Positions 16,601 through 26,156 are shown, numbered from the stretch's first letter. The stretch: DNA of 64,000 bases from JAJDIA01 sp031555145 (GCA_031555145.1 JAVBUR010000005.1:10035-74034); one strand, 5' to 3'. Made by a program: numbers and translations. Notes: a model not told the origin generated them from the letters alone.

Positions 16601-18829
16601 TTATGAATTCAACCGTTCGACAGCTTTTACCCCTTTCACGGCATTGATCTTTTTTGTCAGCACCGTCAGGGAGGAGGTATCGCGCACCATCACGGCAAAC
16701 GTCCCCTGGAAGATACCGTCTACCGAGTCGATATTGATCGACCGGAGCGTCACGCCACCTTCTTTACTGATAACCGATGTAATATTCGTTACGATCGCAA
16801 TATCATCGCGACCGGTTATACGCAGAGTTACTACATACCCGTTATCTCCCTTCCCGCTCCATTTGGCCGGGATGATCCGGTAGCCGAACCGGCTCCGCAT
16901 CTCCTGCGCATTCGGACAATCCAACCGGTGGATCTTGATCCCCTGCGAGGATACGAATCCGAATACATCATCCCCATAGATGGGATTACAGCATTTAGCC
17001 AGTTTGTATTCGATCCCGGTCAGGTTGTGGTCAATGACCAATACATCCTTACTGCTCGATATCTCTTCGATCGGGGTCGTGGCTACATAATCCCCGGCAC
17101 TGCGTACTTCCGTATGTTCGCTGGCCTCCGTTTCTTTGCGTACCGATTCCAGGTAATCGTCGATCACCTGATTGATGTCGAGACGTTCGTCGGCAATCTC
17201 CACATAGAAGTCGGTGACAGTCTTGAAACCTTTCTTCTTGATATAGCGCATCAGGATAGCTTCATCCACGTCGATCTTCCGGTTCTTAAAGCGGCGTTGC
17301 AGGGTCTCTTTGGCAAACTCGGCTACTTTGGCGGCTTCTTCCCGCAGGGTTTGTTTGATCTTTACACGTGCCTTCGAGGTAACGACAATGTTCAACCAGT
17401 CCCGTTTAGGCGACTGGGTGGGTGAAGTGACGACGGATACTGTATCCCCACTTTGCAGCACATGCTTGATAGGCACATTCTTTCCGTTCACCTTGGCCGA
17501 CACGCATTTGCTACCCAACTTGGTGTGGATGGCAAAGGCGAAATCGAGTATCGTCGCCCCTTTAGGGAGCTTGATCAATTCGCCTGTCGGCGTGAATACA
17601 TAGATCTCATCCTGATACAGGTCCATCCGGAAGTTCTGCATCACATCAAACGGGCTGACTTCTTTTGTCTCCAACGCGGCACGGACATTGGTCAGGAAAT
17701 CATCCAACCCACTGTCTTCCTTCACCCCCTTGTATTTCCAGTGGGCAGCCAGGCCCCGTTCGGCGATCTCGTCCATACGTTGTGTACGGATCTGTACCTC
17801 CACCCATTTCTGCTGAGGTCCCATCACCGTAATATGGAGACTCTCGTATCCGTTAGTCTTGGGTATTGTGATCCAGTCTTTCATCCGGTTCGGATTCGAC
17901 TGATACATATCCGTAATAATGGAGAACGCATGCCAACAATCCGCCCGTTCCTTTTTTATCGCAGAGTCGAGTACGATCCGGATCGCAAACAGGTCATAGA
18001 TACTTTCGAACTCGATTTGTTGCTTCTTCAGTTTATTATTGATCGAATGGATCGACTTCGTACGCCCTTTGATCTCGAACTTCAGCCCGGCCTCTTCCAG
18101 CTTCTTCTTGACCGGAGCAATGAACTCGGCGATATAGACATCACGCGAACGTTTGGTCTCGTTCAGCTTCTTCTTGATGAAATCATATTGCTTCCGGTCT
18201 GTATACTTCAGCGACAGGTCTTCCAACTCACTTTTGATCTTGTACAACCCCAGGCGGTGAGCCAGCGGAGCATACAAGTAGGAGGCCTCCGTGGTCAGGC
18301 GGGTACGGTCTTCTTCATTTTTCAGTTGCTTACCGAGACGCATCAGGCAGAGGCGGTCGGCAATCATAAGCAGGATTACCCGTACATCTTCTGCAAAGGA
18401 GAAAAGCAGGTGATGGAAATTCTCGGAATTCACTGCCGTATTCCGCGCATAGAGATCGGATGTTTTCAACAGTCGTTCGATGATCTGACGCACATCCGCA
18501 TCAAACGTCGCCTCTACTTCATCCAGTGAGATGATTTTTTTCAGAACTGGACGATAGAGCAGCATGGCGATAGCCGGTGTCCGCTTCAATCCGATCTCGG
18601 TGGTGGCGATAAGCGCCGTGTCAATATTACGTAACAACCCGTTGATCCCATTTTTGTCGCGGCCGTAACAATCCATAGCCACCACGCGCTTCATCAGTTG
18701 TTTCATCTTGCGCAGGTCTTCCTTCTCCAGGAAGGAGTATAAACTGGCAACCAATTGGCGGTATTTGGCGAAAAACGCCTGTTTTTCGTCTCTCGTGAAG
18801 AATGCTTCTGCTTCCATTGTCGTATTCAA
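16601..18829 (-). CDS. relA: RelA/SpoT-family (p)ppGpp synthetase with degenerate hydrolase domain
   Basis: Long Rel/Spo-homologue of the stringent response, 742 residues. The N-terminal HD region has lost its catalytic residues: LLYRPV stands where HDxxED is expected, and MIADRLCLMR replaces the usual ADRLHNMR. Hydrolysis is therefore unlikely. The synthetase domain (about 225-370) is intact, with the GRTKSIHSI, NGYESLH and EVQIRTQRMDEIAE blocks. Its loop reads R-M-K-D, the RxKD type usually found in bifunctional or Gram-positive enzymes. A TGS domain (about 410-470), the KCCNPIYGDD zinc-finger region and a C-terminal ACT domain follow. A separate hydrolase-competent homologue is expected elsewhere in the genome. 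Confidence 0.9.
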   Translation of the reverse strand: MNTTMEAEAFFTRDEKQAFFAKYRQLVASLYSFLEKEDLRKMKQLMKRVVAMDCYGRDKNGINGLLRNIDTALIATTEIGLKRTPAIAMLLYRPVLKKIISLDEVEATFDADVRQIIERLLKTSDLYARNTAVNSENFHHLLFSFAEDVRVILLMIADRLCLMRLGKQLKNEEDRTRLTTEASYLYAPLAHRLGLYKIKSELEDLSLKYTDRKQYDFIKKKLNETKRSRDVYIAEFIAPVKKKLEEAGLKFEIKGRTKSIHSINNKLKKQQIEFESIYDLFAIRIVLDSAIKKERADCWHAFSIITDMYQSNPNRMKDWITIPKTNGYESLHITVMGPQQKWVEVQIRTQRMDEIAERGLAAHWKYKGVKEDSGLDDFLTNVRAALETKEVSPFDVMQNFRMDLYQDEIYVFTPTGELIKLPKGATILDFAFAIHTKLGSKCVSAKVNGKNVPIKHVLQSGDTVSVVTSPTQSPKRDWLNIVVTSKARVKIKQTLREEAAKVAEFAKETLQRRFKNRKIDVDEAILMRYIKKKGFKTVTDFYVEIADERLDINQVIDDYLESVRKETEASEHTEVRSAGDYVATTPIEEISSSKDVLVIDHNLTGIEYKLAKCCNPIYGDDVFGFVSSQGIKIHRLDCPNAQEMRSRFGYRIIPAKWSGKGDNGYVVTLRITGRDDIAIVTNITSVISKEGGVTLRSINIDSVDGIFQGTFAVMVRDTSSLTVLTKKINAVKGVKAVERLNS

Positions 18830-18866
18830 CCTGTTTTGCCTTTAGACCGGCGGTGAGCCGGTGCAG

Positions 18867-18874
18867 CAAACATA
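18867..18874 (-). promoter_or_regulatory. Possible -7 box for the rel-type gene
   Basis: The minus strand reads TATGTTTG, a match to TAnnTTTG, 37 bases before the start codon. No convincing -33 box is visible. Confidence 0.35.
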
Positions 18875-18928
18875 CGGTAAATTTATCTTTTTTCTTGCAT
18901 TCAGGCGGAAAATCTATTGGTTATTTCA

Positions 18929-18936
18929 TACATTTG
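18929..18936 (+). promoter_or_regulatory. Probable -7 box for the DUF4301 gene
   Basis: TACATTTG, a match to TAnnTTTG followed by CA, lies 27 bases before the ATG at 18964. The -33 box is not clear. Confidence 0.45.
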
Positions 18937-18963
18937 CATTAGTCACAAAAAAACTCACACATT

Positions 18964-20484
18964 ATGTTCAGTGAAAAAGATTTGGCACAATTGGCCTCCA
19001 AAGGTATTACAGAAAAGCAGATCGAAGATCAGTTGGCCGGTTTTGCCAACGGCTTCCCCTTCCTCGAAATAGTAGCCTCCGCTTCGGTAGAAAAAGGAAT
19101 TCTTGCACTCCCGAAAGAACAACAGGCCGGCTATATGGATGCCTGGGATACATACTTGGCACAAAACAAGAAAATCCTCAAGTTCGTACCTGCCTCCGGC
19201 GCTGCCAGCCGTATGTTCAAGAACCTCTACGAGTTCCTGTCGGCCGCATACGATGTTCCTACAACGGGATTTGAGAAAACATTCTTCGATCAAATCAACC
19301 AATTCGCCTTCTTCGATGCTTTGAATGCCAAATGTACGGAGAACGAAGGAAAAGGTATCCAAGCCCTTGTGGAAGCCAGACACTATAAACCCGTCGTCGC
19401 CAACCTGCTCGAACCGAAAGGATTGAACTACGGCCAATTGCCCAAAGGCCTGTTGCTCTTCCACGCCTATCCGAAGAGCGTCCGTACAGCCATGGAAGAA
19501 CACCTGTCGGAAGGTGCCATGTATGCCAAGAATAATGTAGGGGAAGTCAACCTGCACTTCACCGTTTCACCCGAACATAAAGCCTTGTTTGAAGCCTTGG
19601 TTGCCGCGAAGAGTGTCTGCTACGAAGACAAATTCTCCGTCAAATACGACGTTACCTTCAGCGTACAGAAACCAAGTACCGATACCATCGCCGCTGATAA
19701 GGACAACCAACCGTTCCGCGAAGCCGACGGTTCGTTGCTCTTCCGTCCCGGTGGACATGGGGCGTTGATCGAGAACCTGAACGATATCGACGCCGACGTG
19801 ATCTTTATCAAGAATATCGACAACGTAGTGCCCGACAGCTTCAAATGTGAGACCGTGATCTATAAGAAACTCCTGGCCGGTGTCCTCGTCACCTTACAGA
19901 ACAAGATATTCAAGTACCTCGAATTGATCGACGGCGGTAAATATACCCACGCCCAGGTCGAAGAGATCATCCACTTCCTGCATGACGACCTCTGTGTACG
20001 CAATCCCGAGACCAAGCTCCTCGAAGATGCCGAACTGATCCTCTATCTCCGCCGCAAACTGCACCGTCCGCTGCGCGTCTGTGGTATGGTGAAGAATGTC
20101 GGTGAACCGGGTGGAGGCCCCTTCCTGGCCGTCAATACCGACCACACCTGTTCGCCCCAAATCCTCGAAAGCTCGCAGATCGATATGACCGACCCGGCCA
20201 AGAAAGCCATGTTCGAACAGGGCACCCATTTCAACCCCGTCGACCTCGTCTGTGCTGTCAAAGACCATAAAGGACAAAAATACAATCTGCCCGACTTCGT
20301 CGACAAAAACACCGGCTTCATCTCCATCAAGAGCAAAGACGGCCGCGAACTGAAAGCCCTTGAGCTCCCCGGCCTCTGGAACGGTGCCATGAGCGACTGG
20401 AACACCGTCTTCGTCGAAGTCCCCATCGAAACCTTCAATCCCGTCAAAACCGTCAACGACCTGTTGCGCACCGAGCACCAATAA
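18964..20484 (+). CDS. DUF4301 family protein
   Basis: A 506-residue cytoplasmic protein of a family found mainly in Bacteroidetes; its function is not known to me. It has no signal peptide or membrane segment. Visible features are PASGAASRMFKNLYEF near residue 80, which looks like a nucleotide- or phosphate-binding loop of nucleotidyltransferase type, LFRPGGHGALIENLND near residue 260 and GEPGGGPFLA near residue 380. The pattern recalls sugar-phosphate uridylyltransferases, but that is an inference. The gene stands alone, with its own -7 box and a downstream terminator. Confidence 0.8.
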   Translation: MFSEKDLAQLASKGITEKQIEDQLAGFANGFPFLEIVASASVEKGILALPKEQQAGYMDAWDTYLAQNKKILKFVPASGAASRMFKNLYEFLSAAYDVPTTGFEKTFFDQINQFAFFDALNAKCTENEGKGIQALVEARHYKPVVANLLEPKGLNYGQLPKGLLLFHAYPKSVRTAMEEHLSEGAMYAKNNVGEVNLHFTVSPEHKALFEALVAAKSVCYEDKFSVKYDVTFSVQKPSTDTIAADKDNQPFREADGSLLFRPGGHGALIENLNDIDADVIFIKNIDNVVPDSFKCETVIYKKLLAGVLVTLQNKIFKYLELIDGGKYTHAQVEEIIHFLHDDLCVRNPETKLLEDAELILYLRRKLHRPLRVCGMVKNVGEPGGGPFLAVNTDHTCSPQILESSQIDMTDPAKKAMFEQGTHFNPVDLVCAVKDHKGQKYNLPDFVDKNTGFISIKSKDGRELKALELPGLWNGAMSDWNTVFVEVPIETFNPVKTVNDLLRTEHQ

Positions 20485-20522
20485 AATATACGACCGATGG
20501 GATGGTTTCATCCTGTTTCTAT

Positions 20523-20565
20523 AAAAATATACATCTATGTATTATACATGGATGTATATTTTTTT
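20523..20565. terminator. Bidirectional terminator between DUF4301 and esterase genes
   Basis: An AT-rich inverted repeat (AAAAATATACATC at 20523-20535, GATGTATATTTTT at 20551-20563) is followed by a run of seven T on the plus strand and A/T-rich bases on the other. The flanking genes converge. Confidence 0.75.
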
Positions 20566-20644
20566 GTGCAAACGTCAAAGAGTTGCAATGCCTGTCGGCT
20601 ACTCTCTGTATGTTAGTGACTTGACTAATGCTCCCGGATTATCT

Positions 20645-22069
20645 TTACCAGCTATCCGTGCGGAAAGGGATGACGGGCAAGTTGCGATGATTGCGAAGGT
20701 TCCCGATCTGAAAATTACGGAAGCAGTAACGGACGGCGACGGGAGATTTGACAGCGGTCGAGGAGACGATTAATGTCCGTTTGCTTCGGTAAATTTCGAC
20801 GGTTGCCGGATGGAAGATTTTGTCGGCGCCGGCAATCTCAAAGCCTTCGATACCAACCCAGGGGCTAAAGCCTTCGGGGGCGTTGTCGAAGGAAAGGATA
20901 GCTTTGTCCCCTTCGATCGTCATTTCGCGGTAGGAGGGGGAGTCGGCTGCGATGGATTTGAAGCCATACGTTTTGTTCAATGCCTGATAGCCGAGGCGTT
21001 CGCCAACATCCTGTTTGTTCCAGGGATGGATCTGGGGGGCTTCATAGGGCTCAACCAGATCGTTGGTGGTGATCATGCCGCTATACGGGATCAAGGCCTG
21101 TGCTTTGAACTGTGCTTCGCGCAGCAGGGCTCCGTTGATTTTTAAGGGATCGTCGTAGTTATAGGGGGCGATTTCAACATAATAGAACGGAAGTTCATCG
21201 TTCTGCCAGAGCGAACGCCAGTGTTTTACCATCGTGGCCATACGTTCGGCGTAGGTCGAGGCTTTGCCAACGTTGCCACATCCCTGGTACCAGATAAAAC
21301 CCTTAATGGTGTAATGGGAAGACGGTTTCAACAATCCGTTGTACATGATCATCGGTTGCTTGTATTGGGTGCCTTCCGAGTTGCCGGCTTGGCTTAGGTC
21401 TTCGTCGGGATAGGTAGCCAGGATTTCTTTCGGAAGCCATCCTTCCACGCGTGAGCCACCCCATGAACAGGAGATGATGCCGATGGGCACATGCAGCGTA
21501 CGTTCGAGGGTCAGGGCATAAAAATAGGCGGTAGCACTAAACCAAGGTGCATTCTCCGGGTTGGATAGTTTCCAACTGCCGTTGGCAAATGGTTGCGGCG
21601 TGACGGCTGCTTTCTTTTCGATCGTCGCCATACGGATGCCGGGGTGATTACCGGCGTCGGCTATTACATTGTTGGCATCACGGATCGGGCAGTTCCCGAA
21701 ACCGTTTAACGGCATTTCCATATTGGACTGTCCGGAGGCAAACCATACTTCGCCGATCAGGATATCCTCGATCGTCACCGGTTCGCCATCACTGATGGAG
21801 ATGGATTGCGGTGTAAAAGTGGCTTCCGGTGTGTTCAGCTTCACTTCCCAACGGCCGTCGGCATCTGCTGTCACTTCAATGGGCGTCTTGGTGAGCCAGG
21901 TGGCGTTGACGGCAATAGTGGCACGGGGTGCTGCTTCGCCCCACAGGCGGACAGCCGTTTGCTGTTGCAACACCATATGGTCGCTGATCAGACCCGGTAA
22001 TTTTACTTTGGCTCCGGCTTCCGGCAACAGGCAGGCAAGCAGAAGGACGAGGATTCCTTTTGTCTTCAT
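20645..22069 (-). CDS. Sialate O-acetylesterase-like secreted SGNH hydrolase
   Basis: Secreted esterase of the sialate O-acetylesterase (DUF303) type that removes acetyl groups from sugars. A Sec signal peptide (about 20 residues) is followed by the beta-rich N-terminal part with SDHMVLQQ, typical of this family. The nucleophile block GQSNMEMPL lies near residue 115, FIWYQGCGNVG is the conserved Gly/Asn block, and QIHPWNKQDVGERLG holds the catalytic His. The 474-residue length is normal. Real substrates may be acetylated sialic acid or acetylated plant glycan. It lies 57 bases after the metallo-hydrolase gene on the same strand. Confidence 0.88.
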   Translation of the reverse strand: MKTKGILVLLLACLLPEAGAKVKLPGLISDHMVLQQQTAVRLWGEAAPRATIAVNATWLTKTPIEVTADADGRWEVKLNTPEATFTPQSISISDGEPVTIEDILIGEVWFASGQSNMEMPLNGFGNCPIRDANNVIADAGNHPGIRMATIEKKAAVTPQPFANGSWKLSNPENAPWFSATAYFYALTLERTLHVPIGIISCSWGGSRVEGWLPKEILATYPDEDLSQAGNSEGTQYKQPMIMYNGLLKPSSHYTIKGFIWYQGCGNVGKASTYAERMATMVKHWRSLWQNDELPFYYVEIAPYNYDDPLKINGALLREAQFKAQALIPYSGMITTNDLVEPYEAPQIHPWNKQDVGERLGYQALNKTYGFKSIAADSPSYREMTIEGDKAILSFDNAPEGFSPWVGIEGFEIAGADKIFHPATVEIYRSKRTLIVSSTAVKSPVAVRYCFRNFQIGNLRNHRNLPVIPFRTDSW

Positions 22070-22126
22070 AATGTATGATTAATAACGTATTAGTAATGTA
22101 TATGTACACGTGTATGTGCGCGAATC

Positions 22127-22975
22127 TTATTTCGCTGGTGTAAACACGTAACCGGTACCAGCCGCCGTCACGTTCCCGATACCCGGGTAGGCGATATGCA
22201 TTCCGGCAATAGGCATCTTGTTGGCTGTCACGTATTCCAGTAGCTGCTTCCGGTACTGGATAGCCTGCTCGGGATTCGTGTCGTAGGTGACTGCCACCTG
22301 CGGATAGGGCATCTGAATGGCCATGGCATGGGTAAGGTCGCCCCAGATCAGCAGCTGTTTTCCTTCGGATTCCACCAGAAAAGAGGTATGACCGGGGGTA
22401 TGACCGTAAGAGGCGATACCATAGATACCCGGCAGTAACGCGCTTGTTGCCTTACCTGCTTCTTCTGGTTGAAATAGTTGGAACTTGCCCTGGTAGGCTT
22501 CGATCACGTTCTTTGCTCCACCTTCAATCGCTATCCAATGGGCATGTTCGGGCGTGGCGATATAGACCGTGGCATTCGGGAAGGCCGGTTTGCCGTCGCG
22601 CAGCATACCGCCGATATGGTCGCCGTGCATATGGGTGATCAATACCGTATTGATTTCTTCCGGTTGCACACCGAGGAGGGCGAGGTTATCAAACAACAAC
22701 TTGCCATACCCGGCATCTACCAGGATTGTCTGCTCCGGCGTACGGATCAGGAAGGTGTTTGTTCCAATGGGGAAGGTGCCATCGGGGATGGCTGTCGCCA
22801 TCATTTCGGGCGTAGCGCCGATCAGGATGCGCGAGTCACCCAGTCCCTGTCCTTCCGGCAGCTGACTTACTTTGTATGCCCCCACCTGAATGGTGAATAC
22901 ATTCTCATTTGATTGCGCGTAACTCATTCCAAAAGCAACTATACACATCAAGATTGATAATACGGATCGTTTCAT
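22127..22975 (-). CDS. Secreted metallo-beta-lactamase-fold hydrolase
   Basis: A 282-residue protein with a Sec signal peptide (ends near MSYAQ) and an MBL-fold domain. The metal-binding motif THMHGDHIGG lies near residue 113, the SYGHTPGHTSF block near residue 189, and IWGDLTHA gives the bridging Asp. The family covers lactonases, phosphorylcholine esterases and similar hydrolases, and the substrate cannot be set from sequence. It lies on the same strand as the PHP phosphatase gene (41-base gap) and the esterase gene downstream. Confidence 0.88.
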   Translation of the reverse strand: MKRSVLSILMCIVAFGMSYAQSNENVFTIQVGAYKVSQLPEGQGLGDSRILIGATPEMMATAIPDGTFPIGTNTFLIRTPEQTILVDAGYGKLLFDNLALLGVQPEEINTVLITHMHGDHIGGMLRDGKPAFPNATVYIATPEHAHWIAIEGGAKNVIEAYQGKFQLFQPEEAGKATSALLPGIYGIASYGHTPGHTSFLVESEGKQLLIWGDLTHAMAIQMPYPQVAVTYDTNPEQAIQYRKQLLEYVTANKMPIAGMHIAYPGIGNVTAAGTGYVFTPAK

Positions 22976-23016
22976 ATCGTCTCTGTTTTAAGTAACTGTT
23001 CTGTCGGTGTAATGGT

Positions 23017-23862
23017 TCAAAAAGGAACATCTTCCCAGTGACCGTTCACCAGCTCACGGGTCGTCCGGTAACCTGTCTGCCGCAACAATTCGAAGGCTGC
23101 CTCCCGTCCGTCGTTCACCAGGTCGGGATAGTGGCAGTCGGAGTTGACCATGACGGGGATATTGAACTCCCGCAGGATGGACAGGTATTCGTTGTGCGGG
23201 AATATCTCCTGCTTCCGCTGCATGTTCTTGGTGTTGATCTCCACCATCAGTCCTTTTGCGGCGATTAGTTCCAGGCACTCATAGAAGAGGGAGTGGTACC
23301 ACTCGTCCTGCATCGAGAAAGGCCTATAACGGCTACCGTTCATACGGATCTTGTCGATATGCCCTACGATATCGAATCCGCCTGCTTCGATCATCTGCAG
23401 GGTGGAAGTGTAGAAACGTTTGACAAGCAAACGAACGTCACCGCCGAAATGCCGGTCGACCGCCTCCTTATAGTCCTCAAACGAACCGTCGATGCACACC
23501 ATGTTGGCTTCCGTCAGTTCTCCTGACAATGGCAGGAAGTGAATGGAACCGATACGGTAGTCGAGCGGCATCTCCTGGAAATAGGGGATGGAGGGATTAT
23601 AGGTCTCATCCAGGTAATCGATCTCCAGCCCGGTGTAGATTTCCAATTGGCTGGCGTACTTCTGTTTCAGCCGGTCGATTTCCTGCAAGTAGTCCGGAAA
23701 GTCAGCAGCAGACATATTCCAGAATGTCTCGAAAGGCAGGGGTGAATGAGAGGAGAAGCCGTAAGCGCGAAACCTCTTAGCGAGTGCAAAACGGACGAAC
23801 TCTTCCGGCGCACTCCTCCCATCACAAAAGGTACAGTGACTATGATAATTGCTCAACTGCAT
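23017..23862 (-). CDS. PHP-domain histidinol-phosphatase-like enzyme
   Basis: A 281-residue cytoplasmic phosphatase of the PHP superfamily, HisJ/HisK type. Metal-binding motifs visible in order are HSHCTFCDG at the N-terminus, FSSHSPLPF, GLEIDYLDE, GSIHFLP, VGHIDKIR and VNSDCHYPDL. The family removes phosphate from histidinol phosphate, but relatives act on other phosphoesters. Here it is linked to kbl (9-base gap) rather than to histidine genes, so the biosynthetic role is uncertain. Confidence 0.82.
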   Translation of the reverse strand: MQLSNYHSHCTFCDGRSAPEEFVRFALAKRFRAYGFSSHSPLPFETFWNMSAADFPDYLQEIDRLKQKYASQLEIYTGLEIDYLDETYNPSIPYFQEMPLDYRIGSIHFLPLSGELTEANMVCIDGSFEDYKEAVDRHFGGDVRLLVKRFYTSTLQMIEAGGFDIVGHIDKIRMNGSRYRPFSMQDEWYHSLFYECLELIAAKGLMVEINTKNMQRKQEIFPHNEYLSILREFNIPVMVNSDCHYPDLVNDGREAAFELLRQTGYRTTRELVNGHWEDVPF

Positions 23863-23871
23863 GCGGCAATC

Positions 23872-25059
23872 TCAAATCACTTTTAGTTCTTTGCCTACCT
23901 TGATAAAGGCTTCGATGGCCTTATCGAGGTGTGCTGTTTCATGTCCGGCAGAGAGCTGCACGCGGATACGTGCCTGTCCTTTCGGTACTACCGGATAATA
24001 GAAGCCTGTCACGAAGATGCCTTCTTCCTGCATACGGGCGGCGAAGTCTTGCGACAACTTGGCATCGTACAACATTACGGCACAGATAGCCGATTGGGTA
24101 GGCTTGATATCGAAACCGGCAGCCAACATCTTGTCACGGAAATAGGTTACATTGTTTATCAACTTGGTATGCAACGCATCGCTTTCCTTCAGCATGCCGA
24201 ACATTGCCAGGCTGGCGCCCACGATAGAAGGAGCCAACGAATTAGAGAAGAGGTAAGGACGTGAGCGCTGACGGAGCATATCGATCACTTCTTTTTTACC
24301 GGTGGTGAATCCGCCCATGGCGCCACCAAAGGCTTTGCCCAGCGTGCCGGTAAAGATATCGATCCGTCCGTAGCAGCCGAACTGCTCGGCTACACCGTGT
24401 CCGGTCTTTCCGACCACACCGGCAGAGTGCGACTCGTCGACCATCACCAGGGCATCGTATTTTTCTGCCAGGTCGCAGATCTTATCCAACGGAGCCACGT
24501 TGCCGTCCATAGAGAACACACCGTCGGTGACGATGATACGGTGGCGTTGCGCCTGCGCTTCTTTCAGGCAGTTTTCCAATTCGGCCATATCGGCATTGGC
24601 ATAACGGTATCTTTTGGCTTTGCACAACCGGACGCCATCAATGATGGAGGCGTGGTTGAGGGCATCTGATATAATGGCATCTTCTTCCGAGAACAGCGGT
24701 TCGAACACACCGCCGTTGGCATCGAAGCAGGCGGCGTAGAGGATCGTGTCTTCTGTACGGAAATAATCCGAGATAGCCGCTTCCAGCTGTTTGTGTAAAT
24801 CTTGTGTCCCGCAGATGAAGCGAACAGACGACATGCCGTAACCATGTGTATCCATCGCTTTCTTGGCCGCGTCGATCAGCACTTGGCTGTCTGACAGACC
24901 TAAATAGTTATTGGCACAAAAGTTCAACACTTCGTCTCCGGCGTTGACACGGATGTCGGCGCGCTGGGGGCTGGTAATGATCCGTTCGTTCTTGTATAGA
25001 CCGGCGGCTTTGATCTCTTCGAGTTCTTTTGTCAAGAAGTTTTGCAGTTTTCCGTACAT
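23872..25059 (-). CDS. kbl: Glycine C-acetyltransferase (2-amino-3-ketobutyrate CoA ligase)
   Basis: PLP enzyme that cleaves 2-amino-3-ketobutyrate with CoA to glycine and acetyl-CoA, the second step of threonine breakdown. The start is placed at 25059 (MYGKLQNFL) because the family begins there; the longer reading to 25164 adds 35 unrelated residues. Motifs are NFCANNYLGL, the VDESHSAGVVG block with the PLP-binding Asp and His, and GTLGKAFGGAMGGF with the PLP lysine. It is divergent from a threonine-dehydrogenase-type gene, which supplies its substrate. Confidence 0.95.
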   Translation of the reverse strand: MYGKLQNFLTKELEEIKAAGLYKNERIITSPQRADIRVNAGDEVLNFCANNYLGLSDSQVLIDAAKKAMDTHGYGMSSVRFICGTQDLHKQLEAAISDYFRTEDTILYAACFDANGGVFEPLFSEEDAIISDALNHASIIDGVRLCKAKRYRYANADMAELENCLKEAQAQRHRIIVTDGVFSMDGNVAPLDKICDLAEKYDALVMVDESHSAGVVGKTGHGVAEQFGCYGRIDIFTGTLGKAFGGAMGGFTTGKKEVIDMLRQRSRPYLFSNSLAPSIVGASLAMFGMLKESDALHTKLINNVTYFRDKMLAAGFDIKPTQSAICAVMLYDAKLSQDFAARMQEEGIFVTGFYYPVVPKGQARIRVQLSAGHETAHLDKAIEAFIKVGKELKVI

Positions 25060-25137
25060 AAAGCTTTGTTTTATTAGTATTTTTCTGATATGGATCGGCT
25101 CATTATGAGCAAATCGACAGACAAATATCCTCTTTTT

Positions 25138-25171
25138 TTTGCAGACTCGGTTAAAATTCTCCATACATTTG
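25138..25171 (+). promoter_or_regulatory. Promoter for the threonine dehydrogenase gene
   Basis: TTTG at 25138-25141, a 22-base spacer, then TACATTTG at 25164-25171. The spacer is one base longer than usual. It lies in the gap between kbl and the dehydrogenase gene, 31 bases before the ATG. Confidence 0.5.
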
Positions 25172-25202
25172 CACTGAAAAAACTTAAATCACAACAAAAA
25201 GG

Positions 25203-26156
25203 ATGAAGAATATTTTGGTTATTGGTTCTACCGGTCAGATTGGATCGGAATTGACCATGAAATTGAGAAGTTTGTACAGTGGTAATGTAGTGGCCGGATA
25301 CATCTCCGGAGCAAAGCCGACAGGCGAATTGTTGGAGTCAGGTCCTGCCGCTCTTGTAGACATTACCAGTGAACAACAGATCGCCGAAGCTGTATCCAAA
25401 TACAAAATCGACACAATCTACAACTTGGCGGCCCTTTTGTCGGCCGTAGCGGAAGCTAAACCTCAACTGGCTTGGAAAATTGGGATGGACGGACTGTTTA
25501 ATGTCCTCGAAGTAGCCCGCGAATTGAACTGTGCGGTATTTACGCCCAGCTCTATCGGTGTGTTTGGTAACAATACGCCTAAAGACCGGACACCGCAGGA
25601 TACGATCCGCAACCCGCGTACGATGTACGGGGTGACCAAAGTATCAGGCGAGTTGCTGAGCGACTATTACAACATCCGTTTCGGTGTAGATACACGCGCT
25701 GTCCGTTTCCCGGGACTGATCTCTTACGTAACTCCTCCGGGAGGTGGCACGACCGACTACGCGGTGGATATCTACTACTCGGCCGTTAAGGGAGAAACAT
25801 TTGAATGCCCGCTGGCCGCCGGTACCTTTATGGATATGATGTACATGCCGGATGCTCTCCGTTGCGCGATTGAAATCATGGAAGCCGATCCGACGAAATT
25901 GCTCCACCGCAATGCGTTCAACGTAACGGCCATGAGCTTCGACCCGGAAATCATTGCCAACAATATCAAACGATATATTCCCGACTTCAAGATGACCTAT
26001 ACGCCGGACCCGCTCCGTCAGGCCATCGCCGATTCATGGCCCAACTCGCTCGACGATACGTGCGCCCGCCAGGAATGGGGCTGGAAGCCGGAATACGATC
26101 TGGATGCGATGACACGCGAAATGTTGTCGAAACTGGGAGAACGTTTCGGTAAATAA
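25203..26156 (+). CDS. tdh: SDR-type L-threonine 3-dehydrogenase
   Basis: NAD-dependent enzyme that oxidises L-threonine to 2-amino-3-ketobutyrate. This is the short-chain, epimerase-like type rather than the zinc alcohol-dehydrogenase type of E. coli. The NAD loop is GSTGQIGSEL, the catalytic Ser block is TPSSIGVFG and the Tyr-x3-Lys motif is YGVTK. The sequence between them, including NTPKDRTPQDT, is typical of the bacterial threonine dehydrogenase group. At 317 residues it has family length. Its divergent partner kbl encodes the next step, which strongly supports the assignment. Confidence 0.85.
   Translation: MKNILVIGSTGQIGSELTMKLRSLYSGNVVAGYISGAKPTGELLESGPAALVDITSEQQIAEAVSKYKIDTIYNLAALLSAVAEAKPQLAWKIGMDGLFNVLEVARELNCAVFTPSSIGVFGNNTPKDRTPQDTIRNPRTMYGVTKVSGELLSDYYNIRFGVDTRAVRFPGLISYVTPPGGGTTDYAVDIYYSAVKGETFECPLAAGTFMDMMYMPDALRCAIEIMEADPTKLLHRNAFNVTAMSFDPEIIANNIKRYIPDFKMTYTPDPLRQAIADSWPNSLDDTCARQEWGWKPEYDLDAMTREMLSKLGERFGK

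Noticed and set aside
17453..18529. 358-codon plus-strand ORF opposite the rel-type gene
   Set aside because: The minus-strand frame is a clear Rel/SpoT protein over its full length; the opposite frame has no family features and is a coding shadow.
25060..25164. 35-codon N-terminal extension of kbl
   Set aside because: Known Kbl proteins start near MYGKLQ; the extension covers the promoter region of the divergent gene.
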